64,000 bases of DNA from Mycolicibacterium sphagni (lineage in GTDB: Bacteria > Actinomycetota > Actinomycetes > Mycobacteriales > Mycobacteriaceae): contig NZ_NOZR01000005.1 of assembly GCF_002250655.1 (NCBI RefSeq), positions 1-64,000 of the forward strand. The letters are read 5' to 3'. Shown piece after piece: positions 9,322 to 16,529 of this stretch (the first letter of the stretch is position 1; each line of letters begins with the position of its first letter). A program made the position numbers and the translations under genes. Under the pieces are notes generated by a model that worked only from the letters and a program-made list of their open reading frames with translations, had not been told where the DNA came from and ran no database searches.

Positions 9322-9380
9322 CAACGCATCCCCGAATCGCGGTGACAATGATTCGGTCGACAACCAGCGCTGGCACAAAC

Positions 9381-9394
9381 TGCAACACGTTTCA
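9381..9394. promoter_or_regulatory. KstR-type operator
   Basis: TGCAACACGTTTCA matches the KstR consensus TnnAACnnGTTnnA at every fixed position and is the core of a longer palindrome (AACTG.AAC..GTT.CAGTT, 9378-9397). KstR is the TetR-family repressor of mycobacterial cholesterol catabolism, released by a cholesterol-derived CoA thioester. The site ends 21 bp before a -10 hexamer, so a bound repressor would cover the -35 region of the DUF35/thiolase operon. Confidence 0.75.
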
Positions 9395-9414
9395 GTTGGG
9401 TGATCGCAATCGCC

Positions 9415-9420
9415 TACGAT
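9415..9420 (+). promoter_or_regulatory. -10 hexamer TACGAT of the DUF35/thiolase operon
   Basis: TACGAT is followed by 7 nt and the GTG at 9428, the leaderless spacing. It overlaps an alternative ATG at 9419, which would lie inside the promoter if this reading is right. Confidence 0.45.
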
Positions 9421-9427
9421 GGGCCTC

Positions 9428-9880
9428 GTGCCAGCTTCTCCAGACGCCCCCACCCAACTACCGGCGATCGAGGGTTGGTGGGACCACGACGACGCCGGTG
9501 TGCCCCACCTGATCGGCGGCAAGTGCCCGCAGTGCGGCACCTACGTTTTCCCGCCGCGGGCCAACAACTGCCCCAATCCCGGGTGTGACAGTGACGTGCT
9601 CGACGCCGTCGCACTGTCCCGGCGCGGCACGGTGTGGAGCTACACCGAGAACCGCTACGCACCGCCGCCGCCCTACCCGTCGCCCGACCCGTTCGAACCG
9701 TTCGCGGTCGCCGCGGTGCAGTTGACCGACGAGGGGCTGATCGTGTTGGGCAAGGTAGTCGAGGGGACACTGGCCGCTGACCTCAAGGTCGGCATGGAGG
9801 TCGAATTGACCACCATGCCGCTCTACACCGACGACGACGGCGTCGAGCGCCTCACCTACGCCTGGGAGATTGCGAAATGA
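9428..9880 (+). CDS. Zn-ribbon OB-fold protein (DUF35), thiolase partner
   Basis: A 150-residue DUF35 protein: an N-terminal zinc ribbon with four cysteines (GGKCPQCGTYVF...NNCPNPGCDSD, about residues 32-57) followed by an OB fold. DUF35 proteins form heteromers with thiolase-like lipid-transfer proteins and act as acyl-CoA binding subunits, for example in retro-aldol cleavage of steroid side chains. The stop overlaps the thiolase start (ATGA), implying translational coupling and a 1:1 complex. Start chosen at GTG 9428 because of the promoter spacing; ATG 9419 is the alternative. Corresponds to Rv1628c by context. A KstR operator lies directly upstream. Confidence 0.88.
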   Translation: MPASPDAPTQLPAIEGWWDHDDAGVPHLIGGKCPQCGTYVFPPRANNCPNPGCDSDVLDAVALSRRGTVWSYTENRYAPPPPYPSPDPFEPFAVAAVQLTDEGLIVLGKVVEGTLAADLKVGMEVELTTMPLYTDDDGVERLTYAWEIAK

Positions 9881-11085
9881 GTGCAGGAACTCCTGACCCG
9901 GTCTACATCCTGGGCGCGGGCATGCACCCGTGGGGCAAGTGGGGACGCGACTTCACCGAATACGGCGTGGTGGCCGCCCGCGCGGCGCTGGCCGAGGCCG
10001 GCTTGGACTGGCGCCAGATTCAGTTGGTGGCTGGCGCCGACACCATCCGCAACGGCTACCCGGGCTTCGTGGCCGGCGCGACGTTCGCCCAGAAACTCGG
10101 CTGGAACGGCGTGCCCGTCACCTCGAGCTACGCGGCCTGCGCCAGCGGCTCGCAAGCACTGCAGAGCGCGCGCGCCCAGATCCTGGCCGGGCTGATCGAC
10201 GTAGCCCTGGTCATCGGCGCCGACACCACACCAAAGGGTTTCTTCGCCCCGGTCGGCGGCGAGCGGCGCAATGATCCCGACTGGCAGCGTTTCCACCTGA
10301 TTGGCGCCACCAACACTGTGTACTTCGCGCTGCTGGCGCGACGACGGATGGATCTCTATGGCGCCACCCTCGAAGACTTCGCCAACGTGAAGGTCAAAAA
10401 CGCCCGCCACGGGCTGAACAACCCGTACGCCCGCTACCGCAAGGAAGCCAGCGTCGAGGACGTGCTGGCCAGCCCGGTGGTCTCCGATCCGCTTCGGCTG
10501 CTGGACATTTGCGCCACCTCCGATGGCGCCGCCGCGCTGATCGTGGCGAGCAAGGCGTTCGCCGAGAAGCACCTCGGGTCGGTCGCCGGTGTGCCGTCGG
10601 TACGCGCGGTCAGCTTGCAGAGCCCCCAGTACCCGCAGCATCTGCCCGAATTGCCGGATATCGCAACGGATTCCACCGCGGTGGTGCCGGGCCCGGAGCG
10701 GGTGTTCAAGGACCAGATCCTCGATGCCGCCTATGCCGAGGCCGGTATCGGTCCCGAGGACCTGTCGCTGGCCGAGGTCTACGACCTGTCCACCGCGCTC
10801 GAACTCGACTGGTACGAGCACCTCGGGCTGTGCGCCAAGGGCGAGGCCGAACAGCTGCTGCGCAGCGGTGCCACCACGATCGGTGGCCGGGTTCCGGTCA
10901 ACGCCTCAGGCGGCCTGGCCAGCTTCGGCGAAGCCATCCCCGCCCAAGCCATCGCGCAGGTGTGTGAATTGACCTGGCAGCTCAAGGGGCAGGCCACCGG
11001 CCGTCAGGTCGAAGGCGCCAAGGTCGGCGTCACCGCCAACCAGGGCCTGTTCGGCCATGGCTCCTCGGTGGTCGTCGCCCGTTAG
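9877..11085 (+). CDS. thiolase-fold lipid-transfer protein (SCP-x thiolase family)
   Basis: A 402-residue thiolase-superfamily protein of the non-specific lipid-transfer type (M. tuberculosis counterpart Rv1627c by position). The nucleophile-region cysteine is present in YAACASGSQALQSA at about residue 88, and the C-terminal ANQGLFGHGSSVVV segment carries the conserved His. It lacks the last classical thiolase CxG motif, as is common in Ltp proteins, which work with a DUF35 partner to cleave C-C bonds of acyl-CoA side chains. The gene overlaps its DUF35 partner by 4 nt. The KstR operator in front of the pair points to steroid side-chain catabolism; the exact reaction is an inference. Confidence 0.88.
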   Translation: MSAGTPDPVYILGAGMHPWGKWGRDFTEYGVVAARAALAEAGLDWRQIQLVAGADTIRNGYPGFVAGATFAQKLGWNGVPVTSSYAACASGSQALQSARAQILAGLIDVALVIGADTTPKGFFAPVGGERRNDPDWQRFHLIGATNTVYFALLARRRMDLYGATLEDFANVKVKNARHGLNNPYARYRKEASVEDVLASPVVSDPLRLLDICATSDGAAALIVASKAFAEKHLGSVAGVPSVRAVSLQSPQYPQHLPELPDIATDSTAVVPGPERVFKDQILDAAYAEAGIGPEDLSLAEVYDLSTALELDWYEHLGLCAKGEAEQLLRSGATTIGGRVPVNASGGLASFGEAIPAQAIAQVCELTWQLKGQATGRQVEGAKVGVTANQGLFGHGSSVVVAR

Positions 11086-11248
11086 ACGGCCGACGACGGG
11101 GCGCTGACGATCTACGTACGAGAACCTGCGGTCGAGGGCAAAGCCACCGAGGCCGCAGCTCCGTGACCCTGACGGCCGCGCGACGTCACGCATCAAGCGG
11201 TTCCACGTCGATCGTTAGGTATAAAGGCACCGGAAGGAGCTGCCACGG

Positions 11249-12019
11249 ATGATCGAACTCAAGACCGCCAAAGAAATCGACCGGATGGCCGTCACCGGTC
11301 AATTCGTGGCGACCACGCTCGCGACGCTGGCGCGCAGCGCCGAGCCCGGGGTGAACCTGATGCAGCTGGAGCACCAGGCGCGGGCACTGGTCAACGATCG
11401 TGGCGCGACATCGTGCTACTGGGACTACTCGCCTTCATTCGGCCGTGGCCCCTTCCGCAATGTCATCTGCTTGTCCGTCAATGATGCTGTGCTGCACGGG
11501 CTTCCATGGGATTACGTGCTGCGCGACGGCGACGTGCTCAAAATGGACTTTGCGGTGTCGATCGACGGCTGGGTCGCCGACTCCGCCGTCACCGTCGTCG
11601 TCGGCGACAACCCGGACCCGGCCGACATCGCGCTGATCGATTCCACCAGAAAGGCGCTGGAGGCCGGTATCGCGGCCGCAGTTCCCGGTGGTCATCTGGG
11701 CGATATCTCGGCGGCCATCGGCGAAGTCGCGGCCGCGGCGGGCTACGCGGTCAACACCGACTTCGGCGGCCATGGCCTGGGCCGAACAATGCACGAGGAT
11801 CCGCACGTCCCCAATCGCGGCCGGCGAGGACGGGGGCTGGTACTGCAGCCGGGTCTGACCCTGGCGCTGGAGCCGTGGTGGGGACGTGGCAGTAAGCAAC
11901 TGACCGTCGACCCGGATGGCTGGACGCTGCGCTCTGCCGACGGCTCCAACACCGCGCACTCTGAGCACACAATCGCCATCACCGAGCATGGTCCGCGGGT
12001 CCTCTCTAGAGTCGACTGA
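11249..12019 (+). CDS. map: type I methionine aminopeptidase
   Basis: A 256-residue methionine aminopeptidase that removes the initiator Met from nascent proteins. The five metal ligands of the pita-bread fold can be placed: Asp in KMDFAVSIDGWVADSA (two Asp), His in GHGLGRTMHEDPH, Glu in LTLALEPW and Glu in SEHTIAITE. A good Shine-Dalgarno (GGAAGGAG) is 8 nt before the ATG. Mycobacteria carry more than one map gene, so this may be a secondary copy; it lacks the N-terminal SH3-binding extension of MtMetAP1c. The stop overlaps the next start (TGATG). Confidence 0.9.
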   Translation: MIELKTAKEIDRMAVTGQFVATTLATLARSAEPGVNLMQLEHQARALVNDRGATSCYWDYSPSFGRGPFRNVICLSVNDAVLHGLPWDYVLRDGDVLKMDFAVSIDGWVADSAVTVVVGDNPDPADIALIDSTRKALEAGIAAAVPGGHLGDISAAIGEVAAAAGYAVNTDFGGHGLGRTMHEDPHVPNRGRRGRGLVLQPGLTLALEPWWGRGSKQLTVDPDGWTLRSADGSNTAHSEHTIAITEHGPRVLSRVD

Positions 12020-12501
12020 TGCTGGGTTGGGACACTTTCGCCGTCATCGTCGGCGGTGTCGGCGGCGCGCTCGTCGGATTGCTCTTCGTTGCGATATCGA
12101 TTCATGCAGCTCGGCTCGGGAGCTCGGCGAGCCTTCGTGACCGGGCCGCCCAGACGCTGGTGGTGTTCGCCACGCTCCTGCTCTTGGCGGTCGTCCTGGC
12201 CGTGCCATCGCAACCAGATCGGGTGATCGGCGCCGAGCTCATCGTGCTGGCTGCTGGTGCGGCCACGCTGTTGATCCTCCTCGACCGATCGGCCGCGGCT
12301 GGTGCCGCCGACAACTCATTGGGCCAAATCCTCAAGCGGGTCAACCCGAATGTCACCACCGCGGTGGGCATTGCGCTGACGGGTGCGCTTCTGCTGGCCG
12401 GTGTGCATTGGGCTCCCTACACGCTGCTGCCCACCACATGCGTGGCCATTATCGGCGGGTTGACGAGCGCGTATCTGCTGCTGACCAAACTCTCCGAGTA
12501 A
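12019..12501 (+). CDS. four-helix membrane protein, unknown function
   Basis: A 160-residue hydrophobic protein with about four predicted membrane spans (residues 8-28, 47-64, 74-92 and 118-152). No domain recognised. Its ATG overlaps the map stop by one base (TGATG), so it is translated with the aminopeptidase. It converges on livF with one base between stops. Similar short membrane proteins are common as orphans in actinobacteria. Confidence 0.75.
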   Translation: MLGWDTFAVIVGGVGGALVGLLFVAISIHAARLGSSASLRDRAAQTLVVFATLLLLAVVLAVPSQPDRVIGAELIVLAAGAATLLILLDRSAAAGAADNSLGQILKRVNPNVTTAVGIALTGALLLAGVHWAPYTLLPTTCVAIIGGLTSAYLLLTKLSE

Positions 12502-12502
12502 C

Positions 12503-13240
12503 TCAGGCCACCCCGAGGTAGGCCGCGCGAATACTGTCGTCGGCCAACAACTCCCGTGCCGGACCGCTACGCGTCACCGTCCCGGTCTCCAGGATGTAGG
12601 CGCGATCGGATCGGCTCAGCGCCTGCTGCGCATTCTGCTCGACCAGCAGCACGGTGGTGCCCTCCGCGTTGATCTCGGAGATGATCTTGAAGATCTGCGA
12701 GATGATCATCGGCGCCAGGCCCATCGACGGCTCGTCGAGCAGCAGCACTCGGGGCCGTGCCATCAATGCCCGCCCGATAGCCAGCATCTGCTGTTCCCCG
12801 CCGGACAGGGTGCCGCCCACCTGGGTCCGGCGCTCTGCCAGTCGGGGGAAGGTCTCGAATACCCAGTCCAGCCGCTCAAGGCGATCAGCCTTGCTATCGA
12901 ATTTACGCCCGTAGCAACCCATTTCGAGGTTCTCGGTGACACTCATGCCGGGGAACACACCTCGCCCCTCGGGGGCCTGGATCAGTCCCTCGATGGCTCG
13001 CTGGTGAGCTTTGACCCGGCTGATGTCACGGCCTTCGAACCATATCGATCCCGACGTCAGCGGGCGCAGACCGGAGATCGCCCGCATCATGGTGGTCTTA
13101 CCCGCACCGTTGGACCCCAGCAGCGTCACCAGTTCGCCCTGCCGCACCTGAAGCGAAACCCCGTGCAGCGCTTCGATTCTGTCGTAGTGCACCACTGCGT
13201 CGCGAATGTCGAGCAGCACCTCGGCCTCAGAGCTGGTCAT
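12503..13240 (-). CDS. livF: branched-chain amino-acid ABC transporter ATPase
   Basis: A 245-residue ATP-binding subunit of a high-affinity branched-chain amino-acid (HAAT) importer. Walker A GSNGAGKTT, signature LSGGEQQMLAIGRAL and Walker B VLLLDEPSMGLAP (the SMGL form is typical of LivF) are present. The start overlaps the end of livG by 14 nt. Last gene of livKHMGF; works as a heterodimer with LivG on the LivHM channel at the inner membrane. Confidence 0.95.
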   Translation of the reverse strand: MTSSEAEVLLDIRDAVVHYDRIEALHGVSLQVRQGELVTLLGSNGAGKTTMMRAISGLRPLTSGSIWFEGRDISRVKAHQRAIEGLIQAPEGRGVFPGMSVTENLEMGCYGRKFDSKADRLERLDWVFETFPRLAERRTQVGGTLSGGEQQMLAIGRALMARPRVLLLDEPSMGLAPMIISQIFKIISEINAEGTTVLLVEQNAQQALSRSDRAYILETGTVTRSGPARELLADDSIRAAYLGVA

Positions 13241-14096
13241 CGGGCACCCCCAGGTAGGCAGCGATCACGGCCGGGTCTTCGCGAATCTCGGCGGGCAGAC
13301 CGTCGGCGATCTTGCGGCCGAATTCCAGGACCACGATCCGGTCGGTGACACCCATGACCAGACGCATGTCGTGCTCGATGAGCAGCACGGTGTACCCGTC
13401 GTCGCGGATGGCCTGGATCAGTTCGATCAGCGCGGCCTTCTCGCTGGGATTGAAGCCCGCGGCCGGCTCGTCCAGGCACAGCAACTTCGGCTCGGTGGCC
13501 AGCGCGCGGGCGATCTCCAGCCGGCGCTGATCTCCGTAGGGCAGGTTCTTGGCCTTTTCTTCGCCGCGGTGCGCTATGCCGACGAACTGCAAGAGCGCAG
13601 CGGCCTTTTCGATGGCCGCGTGTTCCTCACGCCGGTGCCGCGGTGTGCGCAGCAACGCGCCGGGCACCGAGGTCTTGTGCCGCGCGTCGGTGCCGACCAC
13701 CACGTTCTCCAGGGCGGTCATCTCGCCCCACAGCCGGATGTTCTGGAATGTCCTGGCAATCCCCCGCCGGGTGATCTGATAGCGCTTGATCCGTCCCAGC
13801 GGCGCCCCGTCGAACGTCACCGAACCGGCGCTGGGCCGGTACACGCCGGTGATCGCGTTGAAGCAGGTCGTCTTGCCTGCGCCGTTGGGTCCGATCAGCC
13901 CGAGGATCTCGCCGCGCCTGATCCCAAAGCTCACCGCGTCGAGGGCGGTGAGGCCGCCGAACTTCACGGTCAGATCCTTGGTCTCCAAAAGGGTTTCGCC
14001 CTCGGCGACCTTGACGTCACGATCCAGTACCGCCAGGCTCTCGTCGATCCGGGTGTTCGGCTCGTCTTGGGTCGGTCCGCCGCCAGCTGTGGTCAT
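13227..14096 (-). CDS. livG: branched-chain amino-acid ABC transporter ATPase
   Basis: A 289-residue ATPase of the LivG type: Walker A GPNGAGKTT, the family's long insert with NVVVGTDARHK, and Walker B LLCLDEPAAGFNP (the AAGxNP form is typical of LivG). Start at ATG 14096 (MTTAGGGPTQDEP), whose ATGA overlaps the livM stop; the open frame continues far upstream as a shadow of livM and should not be included. A 30-residue N-terminal extension precedes the ATPase core. Confidence 0.94.
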   Translation of the reverse strand: MTTAGGGPTQDEPNTRIDESLAVLDRDVKVAEGETLLETKDLTVKFGGLTALDAVSFGIRRGEILGLIGPNGAGKTTCFNAITGVYRPSAGSVTFDGAPLGRIKRYQITRRGIARTFQNIRLWGEMTALENVVVGTDARHKTSVPGALLRTPRHRREEHAAIEKAAALLQFVGIAHRGEEKAKNLPYGDQRRLEIARALATEPKLLCLDEPAAGFNPSEKAALIELIQAIRDDGYTVLLIEHDMRLVMGVTDRIVVLEFGRKIADGLPAEIREDPAVIAAYLGVPDDQL

Positions 14097-15286
14097 ACTG
14101 CGGCCTTGTCGTCGTCGGCGGTGCGCAACAGATGGCGCGCTCGTTTGCCGTAGGTCAGCAGCTGCTGGCGCACCGGAAACAGACCCTGCGGGCGGAAGAT
14201 CATGAGCACCACCAGCGTCAGACCGAAAAACAGATATTTCAGGTCGCCGAGGTTGATGCCCAGCACGTGCACGCCGAGCAGCCGGTTGGGCAGATAGACG
14301 ATCACGAACGCGCCGAAAATCACGCCAAGCTTGTTGCCCTGCCCGCCGAGGACCACCGCGCACAAGAACAGCATCGAATTGATGATGTTGAACGTAGGCG
14401 GTGCGACGTACTGCACTTGGCCGGCGTACAGCGCCCCCGAGAGCCCGCCGATCGCGGCTCCAATGACGAATGCCCACAACTTGAACCGGAAGGTGTTGAC
14501 GCCCATAACTTCCGCGGCGTCTTCGTCCTCCCGGATGGCCACCCAGGCTCGGCCGGCGCGGCTGCGTTCGAGGTTGCCGACCAGCAGCAGGATGCCCACC
14601 ATGAGGATCAAACCGAGCCAGAACCACCACGTTCCGTAGTTCGCGTGGCCGGACGAGTTACCGCTGGAGAACACGCCGTCGCGCAGATGCTCGTTCTCCC
14701 CGATACGCGGGTAGGCCACCTTGTTGAGGCCGCGCGAACCGTTGGTGACGTCGGACAGGTTGTCGGCGAGCAACCGGATGATCTCACCGAAACCCAGTGT
14801 GACGATTGCCAAGTAGTCACCGCGCAACCGCAACGTGGGGATGCCGAGGATCAACCCGGCCAGCGCGGTGGCCGCCATGGCGATCGGCACGCAGGACAGC
14901 CAAGCCCATTTGTCGCTGAACGCCCCGGTGGCACTCAGCTGGTTCCACGGGCTGTCGGGGCTGGTGAGCAGGGCAACGGTATAGGCGCCGACGGCGTAGA
15001 AGCCGACATAGCCAAGGTCGAGCAGGCCGGCCTGTCCGACGACGACGTTGAGCCCGATCGCGATGATCGCGACCATGGCGAACTGAGCCATGGTGCCGCC
15101 GAAGCTGATTCCCGGGGTATCCAAGAAGGGCGGTGGGGCCAGCGGCGACAGCGCCAGCAGCGCGAACCCCAGCACGCCGAAGCCCCACTTCTGCACCCGG
15201 CTCAGGCCCGACCACCACCCGCGCAGCCCGTCGCCGGGCGCCAGCAGCCTGCTGCTCCACTTCCCCGGCGGTGCCTGGTGGCTCAT
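14093..15286 (-). CDS. livM: branched-chain amino-acid ABC transporter permease
   Basis: A 397-residue permease with about nine membrane spans; the cytoplasmic coupling region AGRAWVAIREDEDAAEVMGVN is typical of LivM. The start is ATG 15286 (MSHQAPPGKW), which overlaps the stop of a repeat-encoded mini-ORF as ATGA; the longer frame from 15340 runs into the 65-bp tandem repeat and begins with TTG, so it is not preferred. Together with LivH it forms the transmembrane channel. Confidence 0.93.
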   Translation of the reverse strand: MSHQAPPGKWSSRLLAPGDGLRGWWSGLSRVQKWGFGVLGFALLALSPLAPPPFLDTPGISFGGTMAQFAMVAIIAIGLNVVVGQAGLLDLGYVGFYAVGAYTVALLTSPDSPWNQLSATGAFSDKWAWLSCVPIAMAATALAGLILGIPTLRLRGDYLAIVTLGFGEIIRLLADNLSDVTNGSRGLNKVAYPRIGENEHLRDGVFSSGNSSGHANYGTWWFWLGLILMVGILLLVGNLERSRAGRAWVAIREDEDAAEVMGVNTFRFKLWAFVIGAAIGGLSGALYAGQVQYVAPPTFNIINSMLFLCAVVLGGQGNKLGVIFGAFVIVYLPNRLLGVHVLGINLGDLKYLFFGLTLVVLMIFRPQGLFPVRQQLLTYGKRARHLLRTADDDKAAV

Positions 15287-15351
15287 GCGGCCCCCTCGCA
15301 GGCTCGGACGCCGCATGCCCACTGTTGATTCGCTCCGCAAGCGTCGCTCAT
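15283..15351 (-). CDS. repeat-encoded 22-residue mini-ORF, copy 2
   Basis: A 22-codon frame starting MSDACGANQQWACG, with three cysteines and one Trp. Its ATG overlaps the stop of copy 1 (ATGA) and its own stop overlaps the livM start (ATGA). The peptide is identical to copy 1; the single base change is silent (GCT to GCC at codon 21). Whether a stable peptide is made is unknown; it may only carry ribosomes from livH to livM. Confidence 0.55.
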   Translation of the reverse strand: MSDACGANQQWACGVRACEGAA

Positions 15352-15416
15352 GCAGCCCCCTCGCAGGCTCGGACGCCGCATGCCCACTGTTGATTCGCTC
15401 CGCAAGCGTCGCTCAT
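15348..15416 (-). CDS. repeat-encoded 22-residue mini-ORF, copy 1
   Basis: A 22-codon frame whose ATG overlaps the livH stop (ATGA) and whose TGA overlaps the ATG of copy 2. Same peptide as copy 2. Removing both repeat units would restore a direct ATGA coupling of livH to livM, which suggests the units were inserted or duplicated at that junction without breaking coupling. Confidence 0.55.
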   Translation of the reverse strand: MSDACGANQQWACGVRACEGAA

Positions 15417-16450
15417 GCGCGTGCCTTTCCGAGGCTTTCCCCGAGTATCCCGGTGGGCCTGATCAGCAGCACCAGAACGAGCAACACGAAGGCGACGACG
15501 TCACGCCATTGGGTACCGAACACAGCCTGGCCGTAGTTCTCCATCACGCCCAGGATCAAGCCGCCCAGCAGCGCCCCGCGCAGGTTGCCGATACCGCCGA
15601 GCACCGCCGCCGAGAACGCCTTGATTCCCAGTAGGAATCCGCCCGAGTAGATGATGCCCTGCGGCACCTTCAGGGTGTAGAGCAGCGCTGCTGCACCGGC
15701 CAGCAGGCCACCGATCAGGAACGTTGTCATGATGATTCGTTCCCGGGATACCCCCATCAGCGTCGCCGTAGTCGGGTCCTGGGCCACCGCGCGGATCCCC
15801 CGGCCGAACTTCGTCCGGTTGATCGCGATATCGGTGAGCGCCGCGAGCACCAGTGCCGCGACCACGACCACGATCGTCACGTTGGACACCGTCGCGCCGA
15901 AGACGTGGAACTGGGTCTTCGGCTGCACCAGGATGATTGGCTGTTGGGCGTTGCTGCCGCCGTACCCCTTGATGATCGTGGGCAACACGAAATGCACGAA
16001 TTCCTGCAGCACAAAGGACATCCCGATCGCGGTGATCAGGAACGTCAGCGGCCGGGCGTTGCGCCGACGCAGCGGTCGATACGCGACTGCCTCCAAACCT
16101 ATTGCGGCCGCGCCGGATACCAGCATCGCGAATAGCATGGCGACAGCGAGATAGAACACCGTCAACAGCACGCCCTTGTTGTAGGCGTTTCCGCTGGGCG
16201 TGAAACCCAGGATGATGTCCAGGCAGAAGTACGCACCGAACATCCCTAGCATGAAGATCTCGGAGTGCGCGAAGTTGATCAGTCGCAGCACGCCGAACAC
16301 CAGGGTGTATCCGACGGCCACCAGGGCGTAGATGGCACCCCAAGATAGTCCGTCGATGCTCAACTGCCAGAAGCCATCTCGCAGATTGTCGATATTGAAA
16401 CCGATATTGCTCGCAAGACACGAGATCTGGCCGATGCACTCGTAGACCAT
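15413..16450 (-). CDS. livH: branched-chain amino-acid ABC transporter permease
   Basis: A 345-residue permease with about eight membrane spans; GRGIRAVAQDPTTATLMGVSRERI is the family's cytoplasmic loop and LINFAHSEIFMLGMFGA the conserved N-terminal motif. Start taken at ATG 16450 (MVYECIGQ), with AAGGAGG 12 nt upstream; a TTG-initiated longer form is possible. The stop is coupled to the repeat-encoded mini-ORF. Partner of LivM. Confidence 0.93.
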   Translation of the reverse strand: MVYECIGQISCLASNIGFNIDNLRDGFWQLSIDGLSWGAIYALVAVGYTLVFGVLRLINFAHSEIFMLGMFGAYFCLDIILGFTPSGNAYNKGVLLTVFYLAVAMLFAMLVSGAAAIGLEAVAYRPLRRRNARPLTFLITAIGMSFVLQEFVHFVLPTIIKGYGGSNAQQPIILVQPKTQFHVFGATVSNVTIVVVVAALVLAALTDIAINRTKFGRGIRAVAQDPTTATLMGVSRERIIMTTFLIGGLLAGAAALLYTLKVPQGIIYSGGFLLGIKAFSAAVLGGIGNLRGALLGGLILGVMENYGQAVFGTQWRDVVAFVLLVLVLLIRPTGILGESLGKARA

Positions 16451-16486
16451 CTTCTGCGGCGGCCTCCTTGGTGTCTGAAACAAGAA

Positions 16487-16515
16487 CGCGTCCGAGCCTT
16501 ACGGTCCCGGACGCG
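16487..16515 (-). terminator. hairpin between livK and livH, possible partial terminator
   Basis: CGCGTCCG (16487-16494) and CGGACGCG (16508-16515) form a perfect 8-bp stem with a 13-nt loop. In the direction of transcription it is followed by TTCTTGTTT, a moderately U-rich stretch. Position right after the binding-protein gene fits a structure that lowers expression of livHMGF relative to livK. Confidence 0.5.
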
Positions 16516-16529
16516 CCTCGTCGAATTGG

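Larger units (their letters stand above)
15281..15419. repeat. 65-bp tandem repeat (2.1 copies), MIRU-like
   Basis: Two adjacent 65-bp units, 15281-15345 and 15346-15410, identical except one base near the start of each (15289 G against 15354 A), plus a 9-base start of a third unit that runs into the end of livH. On the minus strand each unit begins and ends with ATGA and carries one open frame. Short intergenic repeats with ORFs overlapping the flanking start and stop codons are the hallmark of mycobacterial interspersed repetitive units (MIRUs); I cannot confirm sequence identity to the M. tuberculosis MIRU family. Confidence 0.9.

Noticed and set aside
13227..14630. 467-residue version of LivG
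   Set aside because: N-terminal extension is a shadow of livM; the ATGA-coupled start at 14096 fits the family.
14132..15328. Plus-strand 398-residue frame opposite livM
   Set aside because: Gln/Arg/His-rich composition, no motif, fully antisense to livM.
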